Of a DNA stretch of 64,000 nucleotides, positions 33,971 to 44,715 are shown piece by piece. The DNA comes from Lichtheimia corymbifera B2541 (Eukaryota; Mucoromycota; Mucoromycetes; Mucorales; Lichtheimiaceae). Within the stretch, counting starts at the first letter, position 1. Every line of letters starts with the position of its first letter. The stretch spans positions 1-64,000 of the forward strand of contig JNEU01001155.1 of NCBI GenBank assembly GCA_000697475.1. The letters are read 5' to 3'. Below the pieces are notes generated by a model that was not told the DNA's origin, searched no databases, and saw only the letters and a program-made list of their open reading frames with translations. Made by a program: the position numbers and the translations under genes.

Positions 33971-34360
33971 CTACTTTCTCTTGACTGAAGCACGCTTGCC
34001 CTGACCTATAATAATGCAAACAATGAATGAATGAATGAATGAATGAAGCCCAATTTATGTCAACAACTTACCCTTCTTGGGTGCACCTTTTCCTCTTCGC
34101 TTTCTTCTGGCAATCTCATCCAAACGAGCCTTCTCTTCCATATCAACAAGGTTGAGAGATGGGTACAATGCCTTAATGTCGCGGAAGTGAACAAGCTTTT
34201 GAGGATTGTATGCTGTCATTGTGGGACCGACTAATCGCTGTCGAAGCACCTTGTTGCCGGTTCGTGCAGCTGTTGGGTTATATACATTCTGGAAGATTTT
34301 GCAAGACAACTGAGCGAGTTGGGCCAATCGTGCTGGTTGGGCAGCTCCAGGAGTGGCCAT
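33971..34360 (-). CDS. RSM27: mitochondrial small-subunit ribosomal protein mS33
   Basis: Two exons, complement(33971..34005, 34072..34360), give 107 aa, the usual size for this family. The sequence 'LSCKIFQNVYNPTAARTGNK' followed by 'VLRQRLVGPTMTAYNP' matches fungal Rsm27/MRPS33, and the C-terminus 'RGKGAPKKGQGKRASVKRK' is the expected basic tail. The single intron carries six tandem copies of GAAT near 34024-34047. The protein is a component of the head of the mitochondrial small ribosomal subunit. Confidence 0.88.
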
Positions 34361-34774
34361 GGTGATGTATGCTTTGTTGACAAGGAAGAGGAACAAGAAA
34401 AGCCACGGTGCCAGCGGATTTCATTGGCTCACCTGACATTCACCAAGCTTAATCCCGCACACACATTCACATTCACGACAGAATATGTCAAGTCATCCAT
34501 CCTTTTCTTATACCATCATTTGATATCAATAATAAAATGATAGCATTGCGGCATTGCTGCATAGTGATCTACCTTCAAGGAATAATAATGACGCACGTGG
34601 CACATTAAGATTTAGTGCCTTCGCTTTTGAATGCACGCGCATACACGCTCCTTTTAGGAGGAGGGAACTCATTTCATTTGGAACTGTATCAAGATTCCGT
34701 TGCTTTTCCCTCCACTCTTTTTTCCCTTTTGTCGTCTTTGTCTTTTTCACACATATATATACACATAGCGTACC
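34361..34774. other. divergent promoter region
   Basis: This 414-bp spacer lies between mS33 (minus) and the MFSD5-type gene (plus). It ends with a TATA-like 'acatatatatacacat' close to the MFSD5-type start codon. Nothing else is supported. Confidence 0.5.
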
Positions 34775-36458
34775 ATGAATCCAGGGCTATTAGAATCGGT
34801 AGTATCATTCAAACACAAGGATGAAGAAGAGCAACGCTTCAGGATACTACGATCCAAGTATCTATCAGTCTACCTTGTTGTCATGGGTAACAAACAATAT
34901 CATAGCAATGCTATTAATGTATGTAATACTTAATCTCATATGAAATAGGGGCTGATTGGCTTCAAGGACCCTATCTCTATAAGCTATACCAATCATCCTA
35001 TGGTCTAGATCTTGTACAAATTGCTTCGCTGTTTCTTACAGGCTTCATGAGCGGGGCCATTGCTGGTACACTGGTCAGCAGCACAGCTGATACATGGTAT
35101 GGATACAACATCGGATGATAGATCGCTGATCTTAACAAGGAGAACATTATATATATATATATAGCGGTCGGCGGAGGGTATGCGTTGTCTTTTGCGCCAC
35201 AGCGATCCTCGCTTTAAGTTTGCGGCTTGTCCAACCCACCTTTCCCTATTTGGTCTTGTCACACATCTTGTCTGGCATGGCATCATCAATGCAACATAGT
35301 GTTTTGGAAGCTTGGTATGTCGCAGAGCACCACACACAACTTCTCCCCTCCGAATGGGTGGCACGAACATTCGCCACAGGTGCCTTTTTGAATGGTATCG
35401 TGGCTATTCTCGCAGGCATGGTTGCCAACGCTGCTGTAGATACATGGGGTCTTTGGGCACCGTTTGCATTGGCGATCTTGCTGTTGGCCATAGCTGGTTC
35501 CATGGTGATGGCAACGTGGCAAGAAAACTTTGGCAAAAGCAAGGGTGGTGGTGGTAGTATTCAAGTCATGGATACCTTGGTAGAGGGTTTGCATGTATTG
35601 TGCAATGGTAAGTAGTTGCATTATATGCTAAAAATGGGTTCCATCATGCGGGGTGGTTGATGATGATTGTTTGCCCATTTGACAGATTCCAACATCCTGA
35701 TACTCGGTGCAGCACAGACTGTTTTTGAATGTGCCATGTACATCTTTGTACTTTTGTACACACCAGCTATAGAGAATGTACACACTTTTCTTCTTGGTAA
35801 GAGCTATAGGGTCATTGTACGTTTAAATTACTCAAGGTCAAATGTAGAACAAGGTCAACAGCATTATGACTTACCTCTTGGGTATCTATTTTCGACAATG
35901 ATGTTTGCCATTATGGTGGGATCCTTGACTTTCCAAAAGCTTGAAAGATGGCCGATGTTTGCTAATAACAAGGAGCGCCTATTGATATCCGCACTTGGAT
36001 GTGCAAGTATATCATTTGCAGTGATGGCATATGATCATGCTACCTCGGTAAGGTTTTATAGAGTATATCCTTGTGTGGAGAAAGAAATCTTATTTTATCC
36101 GGAATGGGATTAATAGCTTCCGATACTTCTCGTGGCGTATCACATATTTGAATTCACGACGGGGTTATTTCATCCGTCGCTTTCATCACTGAAAGCAGAT
36201 GTGATCCCCGAAGAGACACGTGCCGTGGTGATGACAATGTTAAGGATCCCTATGAATATTGGAGTTGGGCTAGCAATGTGGCATGTAAGTGTGATGATGA
36301 ATATAAGCTGCAAGTAGTAGTAAAAGATACTTATAAGCAAGTAGGCTGATACTGTACCTATTGACTATCATTTCGCCATCTGTGCGCTGATAACCCTATT
36401 TGGATGTATCCTGGTTGGTGCATGTTATCAACCACCCAAGGCAGCGACAATTGCATGA
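34775..36458 (+). CDS. MFSD5: MFSD5-type molybdate/anion transporter (MFS)
   Basis: Seven exons, 34775..34886, 34949..35096, 35165..35607, 35686..35796, 35848..36047, 36117..36284 and 36345..36458, give 431 aa. The signature 'ADWLQGPYLYKLYQ' at the first membrane helix, then the 'GRRRVC' loop, 'SSMQHSVLEAWYVAEH' and 'EWVARTFATGAFLN', match MFSD5/SLC61A1, described as a high-affinity molybdate importer in algae and animals. About 11-12 membrane helices are present. A TA dinucleotide run sits directly against the acceptor of the second intron (35149-35164). The role is inferred from the family; molybdate specificity is not proven in fungi by this sequence. Confidence 0.88.
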
Positions 36459-36861
36459 ATAGACCCCGTCATTACAAAATGATGTGAATTTCAAATCTGG
36501 CCATGTGATGCATATTTGAATATTCTCTCTTTGAAATGATCAACTCCATCACCACCACCATCATGATCATCACCAACTATATTGTAGAGCATTGTTATAT
36601 GTACACACTGATAGAATCATCCAATCGGGGGGTTGCTTCGTATCATTGTATCGGATCTGAAAATGACACAAGGATCCGTTTTCCCCATTGGGCAAATGAC
36701 AATCCCTGACTCACACTACCCAACGATTTTCTTTGATCGAATTCGATGTGTTCTTAAAAGATAAAGACAGTTGAACCAGGCTTGCAGTTTTTCTTTTTCC
36801 GCCTGTGTTTTGTTTCTCTCTCTCTTTCTCTCTCTTTCTTTCCATCATCCAGCCCCTCTCT
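36459..36861. other. intergenic region and aspartokinase promoter
   Basis: This 403-bp spacer lies between two plus-strand genes. A pyrimidine-rich CT repeat at about 36810-36845 precedes the aspartokinase start, typical of a fungal leader. Confidence 0.5.
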
Positions 36862-38658
36862 ATGCCACTTGCTACCACGCCGTCCTTCCATAATACGCCA
36901 GACTTGCCTTGGGTCGTTCAAAAGTTTGGCGGTACCAGCATTGGCAAATTCTTGGACAACATTGCCAATCAAGTCATCAAGTATGCACGATCGCGTCGTT
37001 GAACTTTAGCTTTTTGTTTACACATGTATATTCTTGTAGGGAATATGTCAAGGTCAATCGACTTGTCGTCGTTTGTTCAGCACGTAGCGGCCAAAGCAAG
37101 CAAACAGGCACCACCAATCGACTTATTCGTGCAGCCGATGATGCTTTACGACCTGGATCATCAGAATACATCACCATTTTGAACGACTTGTTGGAGGATC
37201 ATTTGAAAGTGGCTGAAGAATTGGTCCAAAACACTGAAATCAAGGAGCAATTGAAAAAAGACATCGAACATGATTGCGCCAAACTCAAATCGTTCTTGGA
37301 GGCTGCCCAGATTATCAATGAGATTTCTCCTCGTTCCCGAGATATCATCATCGGGGTTGGTGAAAAGTTATCGTGCAGAATTGTAGCTGCTGTGTTACAA
37401 GATCGGGTAAGAAGGAAAAAGGGAATTTTACATGGGAATCACATGGAACTAACATGGGATAATTAGGACGTGGATGCTGCTTTTGTATCATTCGAAAACA
37501 TCATCGATCGTGAATTTGAGGTGCTTGATCAACGTTTCTATGACTACCTATCTCAACGCATGGCTGAAAAGGTCCAGGAATGTGGTAACAAGGTCCCAGT
37601 GGTCACTGGTAAGTGATTCATAATTATACTATAGTGTATTTATACTAATTCTATTGTAATAATAGGCTTTTTTGGTATCGTTCCTGGTAGTTTATTGAAC
37701 ACTGTGGGTCGTGGTTACACGGATCTTTGTGCAGCTCTTACGGCGGTTGGTCTGGGCGCTGAAGAACTCCAAATTTGGAAAGAGGTGGATGGTATTTTCA
37801 CAGCTGACCCACGCAAGGTGAAGGGTGCACGATTGTTATCCATCATCACTCCAGAAGAAGCTTCCGAGTTGACATATTATGGTTCTGAAGTCATTCATCC
37901 ATTCACCATGGAACAAGTCATCCGTGCACATATTCCTATTCGTATCAAGAATGTTCAAAATCCACGCGGCCAAGGCACTGTTGTATTCCCCACCGACGTC
38001 GTATCAAAGGATGGCACATCCACTCCTCCTCATTCACCCAAAGTACTCGCTGAAAATGGATACCACCTTGATTTGTCACGCAAGTACCCCACAGCAGTGA
38101 CCATCAAGGATAATGTCATTGTACTCAACGTCCATTCAAATCGCAAGAGTGTCAGCCATGGCTTTTTTGCAAAGATCTTTTCCACCCTTGATCGATATGG
38201 TGTTGTAGTCGATCTCATTTCTACTTCCGAAGTACACGTATCAATGGCCTTGGGTGTTGACAGCGCAGAGAAGGATTTACAACGTGTCATTGAAGACTTA
38301 CGCACTGTTGGACGGGTAAGCATTCGTTATTTATCAGTCATAATGGGATCAAGCCATACTAAATATCTTTTGTTTATAGGTTGACGTACTCAAGAGCATG
38401 GCCATTTTGTCATTAGTGGGCAAGCAAATGAAGAACATGGTTGGTATTGCCGGCATGATGTTTACTACGCTTGCATCAGCTGGTGTCAACATTGAAATGA
38501 TCTCCCAAGGTGCTTCAGAAATCAACATTTCTTGTGTTATCGACGAAAGCTCAGCGATTACAGCCATGAACGTCATTCACGACCAATTGCTAGACAAAAA
38601 ATCGACCGTGGTGTTGCCTGCTCTCAGTGCATCCCAAACATCTGTGCTTTTCGATTAG
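36862..38658 (+). CDS. HOM3: aspartate kinase
   Basis: Five exons, 36862..36980, 37040..37406, 37467..37608, 37666..38315 and 38380..38658, give 518 aa (yeast Hom3 is 527). It phosphorylates L-aspartate, the first step toward methionine, threonine and isoleucine. The kinase motif 'VVQKFGGTSIGKFL' opens the protein, with 'VVVCSARSG' and the substrate segment 'TVGRGYTDLCAAL', 'EVDGIFTADPRKV'. Two ACT regulatory domains follow (about residues 355-440 and 445-515), with 'MVGIAGMMFTTLASAGVNIE' in the second. These normally mediate feedback by threonine. Confidence 0.96.
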
Positions 38659-38904
38659 ATTTACTTGCTTTTTATATTCCCCCACTTTTCATCATCCTCA
38701 TGTCATCATTTTACTCTCATCCCATGCTCTATCTCGTCATTGTAATTATCATAGTCCCTACTTGCCGTTATTATCTCAAAAGATAAAAAGTTGATTTGCT
38801 ATTTACCCTATCCATTGTCACCACTCACTATAACATTTACGGGAGGATCCAACATAAAATATATTACACATACAGAATTCAAGGTGGGGGAGTGTGGTAT
38901 ACAT

Positions 38905-41496
38905 CTAGTTTGTTCGACCGATTCGTGTACTAAGATAGCCAGCAACACCTGCCATCACGGCACCAAACCGAAGTACAATGGCAATGGTGCTTGGAGAGGC
39001 TTCTTCGCTTTTGGATGATCCATTTTCCAAAAAATGAAATATGATGCTGCTGAGAAAAGTAACTAGGAATTGAGGCATGACGATGTACATGTTGTGAATG
39101 CCAAGTAATACACCAGCTGAAGGTGATGATGAGTGCGTTGCATTTGAATCCAAACTGTTGTTGTTGTGTTCCTGATCCATACGCGATGTCAACATGATAG
39201 CATGCTCATCATCATCATTGTTATCGACCTGATTGGATTGGTTGCCATTGGATGAAGAGGGTTGTTCTCTGTCCATGGATGGTAATGAATGCCTTGATTG
39301 TCTCTTGGATGTCGATTGTCGCATTTCAATTCCTGCATCGGTTTCTTCAGGCTCCGAATCCAATTCTTGTTCTACCAGTTGATATATCCCGCCTTCAGTT
39401 CCCAATCCTGCACCTCCAGCAGCTAGACTAAGCTTCGATGACATAGCCATAGGATGCATTGCCAAGTGGTTCTCGTCGTCATCATTGCCATCACCCGTAT
39501 GTTGCTGCTGTTGCTTGGCATCTTCCATCTCCGAAATATATTCGCCCAAAAGAGAAAATGGCGCCCACATCGTCATGGACCAACTGATACCGCAAACACC
39601 AATAACGATCGATGCACCAGCTACATTGTTGACAAAAAAGGTCGAGAACATGGCAATAAGAAAAATGAAATGACTGGCTGTCCAAGCTCGCTGAAGGTTG
39701 AGAAATTTGATCTTGAGATACTTGGATGGTGTAATAGTGTACGTCTTCCCTCGAATACGAAGTTGGAAACTTGGAGCTGTTTTCTTCTGATCCTCATCGT
39801 AGGAAGGGGTGATAATCAATGGCAATACGAAGGACGCACCAAGTGATACAAGCGAATAAACCAAGAAAGCAAATGATCCAGCGCGTGTTGCCTGACCAAC
39901 AGCATCAGATGTACCATCATCACCGCTACTACCATCCAACGCCGCTTCATCGTATATCTCGGCTACCCATGTTGTCGAATAAAATAGAAATGGGAACCAC
40001 CCAAACCATGCGAAAAACTGAACGTTGCAAATGCGTCGTATTGGTGTAGGCAAGTTCCAGATATTGGTGGTGATAGCAGTAATCGCTTTAAAAGATGATC
40101 CCCAGGACTTTTTCTTCCTATTATTCGAAATCAGTAACGTATAATGAAAGACCAGCAACATTTGTAAGAACTTACGCTGGTTCCTTTGTCAAGATTTTCT
40201 CTGACACGGTATAACACGTGATAGCATCCGCCAGAGCAAGAACAATTGCTGCAATAACACAAAGAACCTTCAATTGGGTATCTCCAAAGAAAGGAAATGC
40301 TTTCACCAAATCCGCATAGCCCCTAAGGTTGTTATTCCATGTCAATTTTCATACAAAATGTGACCCATTCGCCCGTTATTGAACTTACATAAAGTAACCA
40401 GCTACATTCCCCAGACCAACCATCTTTCCAGCCCACGCTGTACCATCTTCTTGTTGTGAGGGAGGAAGAGCATCGACAAGGAGAGCTCTACAAGATGCTT
40501 GTACTGCGCCATGACATTAGTTAGTTATACAATCCCTCTCGTATCCAATAGCACTTACCGCAGTTGATACTAAAGTCAAGCACATAGATTGATGTGATGG
40601 CAATGGCAATGGATACAATCTTGAACTAGAATCGGTGCGATTAGTGTAAATGTATTGCTGATATACTTGATTCTTCAACACCCTTACCGTCTCGCCATCC
40701 TGACTTGCAGTGAAAAGAGAAGTGATTTCCCTAGTCCATCCAATCACCAATAGGCTGAAAATGACCACAATGCTTCCAAGGATAAGGAATGGACGCCGTC
40801 GACCAAAGCGTGAAGTGCATCGGTCTGATAAGACACCGACGATCGGTTGCATCAACAATCCTATATGGCATTTCCCGGTTAGGAATACATGATACTCCAA
40901 AGAACATCCATCAACGTACCTGATAATGGTCCTGCAATCCATACAAGCGACATGACCGACTTGGTCAATCCAAGTGACAACAAATAAGGTGTTCCTACAT
41001 AGATGCCATGGTTACACGAGCCAATTCATTGCTTCTTCCTCATTCTTTGTCTTACCATACGCCATTTCTACCGTCCCTTTGAATCAAATTCTACTTAGTT
41101 TCATTCATCATCCTCATTGTACAATAAACAAAGAAACCTACATGTAAATTGTAATCTGCACGTGGAAAAGCATATTCTCGATGAGTGTTTTGCATGATTC
41201 GGACTTGTATAGCCTTACCCCGCCAAGCATATCGTCAAAAAGATGATTTTGCATATTGTATTAGGTCCTTTGATATGTGTATGGCCTTTGAGAAGTTGTT
41301 GGGTATAAGGTTGTCGTTGTAACATGGGGTCGGAATCGTGGTAATGAATATCGTCGTCGTCGTCTTCACTCATGTCGTGTGGTGAGATTGGTAACGGTGT
41401 GTCAGGCCCATAACTGTTGACATGAGGTAAGGAGGTTGAAGAAGTCGGCACGCGGGATGAATCTGATCCATCTCGTGGTGTTGACCGAGACGACAT
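38905..41496 (-). CDS. SLC45/sucrose-type proton-coupled sugar transporter (MFS)
   Basis: Nine exons, complement(38905..40117, 40176..40322, 40389..40503, 40559..40625, 40688..40860, 40920..40994, 41056..41076, 41142..41155, 41219..41496), give 700 aa. Two consecutive micro-exons of 14 and 21 nt are needed to restore 'AGLQFTWTVEMAYGTPYLL', the conserved first helix of the family. 'LSDRCTSRFGRRRPFLILGS' is the glycoside-pentoside-hexuronide/SLC45 signature. A long cytosolic loop between late helices (residues about 515-635) is acidic, Gln- and Asn-rich. Relatives include fission-yeast Sut1 (maltose/sucrose) and plant sucrose carriers. Import of a disaccharide at the plasma membrane is inferred. 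Confidence 0.92.
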
Positions 41497-43300
41497 TATA
41501 CGAGTATTGCCACGAGTAGTAATAGAAAGAAGGAAAAGATGGTCTGGGCAATTCAACGCCCAAATCTGGGGTTGGCTCGCGCACCCAAAAGAAATTCACT
41601 TGAATCCCCGGCAGTAATGCTTATTCGCTGGCCCATTGTACACTCTTGGCATATTCCCCCTCGAAAACCACTGTCTTCCATTTCGGAACAATAAAAGAAG
41701 GACTCAACGACACTCATATCCTGCCATACATAAAGCCCAATCATCATTGGAGTAGCTTGGAAAGGGTGTCAAATAAAAGCATAAAGCTGACCACACTGTC
41801 GCAGGTGAATTATAGCTTCCAACGGTGCTTTACAAAGGGATCATCCCGTTTTATCCATATCCATTGCAAAGAGAATTTCTCCATATCACTAGCTGTTGCT
41901 ATCAAACGGCCTTCTTGGTTGGCGCCATAGATACATCATGCATTACAAATAAACCAGGTCTTGAGAAATACTATAGCACACGTGAGAACATCGACCTCAA
42001 GGCAATCATCCAAGGCACTCGTACAGGCACATGACAAACAAAACCCATTCGACGGAGGCTTGAAGAGAACCGCTATGGCACTGATAATAAACGTTACTGT
42101 AATCATCCACCAATAGAAAAGACGAAGCGTGGATAGCTGTTTTCCAGATGGTAGAAACGGTGCTTGACAGCTCCAACCATTAGATGATAGAATATCTTGT
42201 TGTCCCAATGATCGCTTGGTTGATGCAGACAAATCCACCCAAAGACGCAAGTTGATAGTCGTTGTTCAAAGAAACAGGACTTGGCAATAACAAGGAGATC
42301 AAAAAGCCTCGCAACGGTAGAGCCTGTACTTGGTAGTCGGTCGTACGGACAGAGGATGTTTAAACTGATGTGGCAATGCATGGTCGTCCCCCCGAGACAG
42401 TACAATACAATGACATCCTTGATCTGCTGCCGTGATGTAATAACATATGACCGGGAAAGAGCTGGTTATTCTATTTTTTCTCGTAAGCTCACTTGGATGT
42501 GACAACCCCTGGAATGAATTACCTTGGGTATTTCTCAATAGCATTCTTTCTCCAAATGATCGCACCTCCATGTTATCCATATCGTGCTGCTGCTGTTTCA
42601 TTGCAATACTCGTTAATCATCAGGTCTTGCTTTATAGATCCATGCAATGCGTACCAGTGAAACAAAGTCCAGTGTTCTTTGCTTTGAAGCAGCCTTTTGT
42701 TGCAACCGTAGGTACCATCATCCAGGTTGTTTCAACTACCATAAACTCAATGTGAGATAACAAGGACAGCTTCGGTTTCGTGTCAACATACCCAAAGCGG
42801 CAATGTAAAGACGTGTTCCTTGCGTTAGCCATGGAGCATATGCACACGATGGCCCCCTTGGATCTTAGACATATGAAAGAACAGTAACCTAAACATGAAC
42901 TTTAGTACCACCATATTCAACTTGAACAATAAAGTAATGCAGTTGTCGAACGTACATGTTGTGTTGGAATGGAAGCTTGGGTCATGGGGAGATCGCGCGT
43001 ATACTTGTTGTTGAATGCCTGCAAGCGGGAAGTGTCGCCATTGACCACCTGTTCACCCAAATGACGCAGTAAAATGAAAGGAATGGCAGTTGTTAGTGCG
43101 TTGCAGTCTGTAAATGGAGGCAAGCTTACCTTGCTTTGTGAAGGGGAAGTGGAGAAGAAGGTGCTCTTTGTCTTCCCTTTTTCGTTGTTCTCAATTTGTG
43201 CACGTACTGCTGTGAATGTGTACCTCAATGATAGCTTATACACTTTGATAAATATAAATAGCCATTAATCGACATCGAATAAACATAGTTCTCATAATCA
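41497..43300. pseudogene. decayed coding-like segment, family not recognised
   Basis: No intact gene can be modelled. On the minus strand, frames with protein-like texture appear in order from 43243 down to about 41936. One contains 'HLGEQVVNGDTSRLQAFNNK' and ends at a consensus donor near 42955. Later frames contain two hydrophobic segments near 42115-42000 ('FYWWMITVTFIISAIAVLF'). The natural join after the donor runs into a stop at once, and other joins shift frame. This could be a broken membrane-protein gene or a gene whose splicing I cannot solve. Confidence 0.3.
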
Positions 43301-43719
43301 AACTATCGATAGTTCACTCTGGGCGGGACTGGCGTCGATTAGGTTCGTGCACATCTTCAAATGCAGCTCGTCGGCTCGTCTTCTTGTACAACCACCATCT
43401 TGTGATGGCTCCCCCTACCAAGCATACAAGGAGATAGTATCCCGGTATAAATTCATCGCCATTTTCATTGTCAAAAAGTTATTTTCTTCGTGGTGAATGC
43501 TTGTGCATAAAGAGCCAACACTGCCCAAAACAACCAATATCATCCCATTTATGCAGCACCCTGTCAAGGACGTGTGTGTAACCACCACTGCATGAAATAT
43601 CGCTCAGTAGTTCATCATCTTGCTAATAATGATCTCGACACCGTCCACTAGCAGGAACGAGCTCAACCACGCTTACAGCATAGGTAAAACATAAAGGCAT
43701 GTGTCTCTCAAGATATTCA

Positions 43720-44715
43720 TAATGAAATATGTGACTTTATTTGAGCAGGGATGATCAGCATGTCCAAGAGCACCATCTGACCAGGTTTCAAGTTCGAGAT
43801 CGACAATCTCGGGGACGTGCACTATACACCTTACCCGTCCGTCCGTCGTCTCTCCTGCATGTGGGTCCCCCGCATGCATAATTCTCATAATGAAGCATGT
43901 GGTTTTGAAATGAATGGAGTTGATCAGCATGACTCAGCGAACCTGCTTACCAAGTTTCATGTTCGAAATGGGTAATCCCAAGGTGATGCATATTACTTGA
44001 CATTTCATGATTTTCGACGAGTACCCAATTTCCGACCAACATAGTAAATCCCACATTATACCTTCCCATTCCCGATTTTCAAATGAACCATGAGGTCTTT
44101 ATGAGAACGAAATTGATCAGCATGATTAAGAGCACCTTGTGTGAAAGTTTCAGGTTCGGGAGAGGCAATCTCAAGTTTCTGGGCAGTCCACAATAGGTAT
44201 ATTCCCATCCATTCATCGTCCGGCGCTCCCATTTTATTTCTCACAATGAAGCCTGCAGTTTTTATTTGAATGGAGATGATCAACATGTCGGAACCCACCG
44301 TCCTGAACAAGTTTCACGATGGAGGTGGACAATGGCAGGGGTGTGCACTATGCACCCTACTTGCGCTCCATCCGTCCTATATTTGGGCCGCCCGATTCAT
44401 TGAAACATCATAATGAATCATTCGGTTTTTAAATGAATGGAGATGATCAGCAAGTCTCAGAGAAGCTTCATACCAAGTTTCAATTGTGAGATGGGGAATC
44501 CCAAGAAACTACATATTAAATGACATTTCATTGAATCCGGGCGGGTGCGGGATTTCCGCCGGTCATAGTAAACCCCACATTATGCCCTCCCATTCAAAAT
44601 CTTTGAATGAACTGTGGGTTCTTTATTAAGACAAAATTGATCACCATGCCCAGGAGCATCTTGTGTGCAAGTTTGAGGTCCGAGAGAGGCAATCTCAAGA
44701 TCATGGGCTAATTTA
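43720..44715. repeat. degenerate satellite-like array with trimeric higher-order repeat
   Basis: Six related monomers of about 165-195 bp are anchored on 'gatgatcagcatg'-like cores at about 43743, 43920, 44113, 44278, 44445 and 44639. Each is followed by 'aagtttca.gttcgaga' and 'caatctcaag'-like sequence. Monomers three positions apart resemble each other more than neighbours do: 43743 with 44278, 43920 with 44445 (both with 'gacatttcat' and 'cccacattat'), and 44113 with 44639. This gives a higher-order unit of about 526 bp in two copies. On the minus strand the frames at 43673-43930 and 44056-44310 stay open and share a peptide of the form G-A-L-x-H-A-D. Confidence 0.7.

Noticed and set aside
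28331..38658. A sulfur/molybdate gene cluster (CBF1-like, MFSD5-type transporter, aspartokinase)
   Set aside because: The genes are interleaved with mS33 and DUF726 on both strands; nothing beyond chance proximity supports a functional cluster.
43740..44700. tRNA-derived SINE, because monomers contain B-box-like 'gttcgaga'
   Set aside because: The B-box match is imperfect and no convincing A-box or tRNA fold was found at the right spacing.
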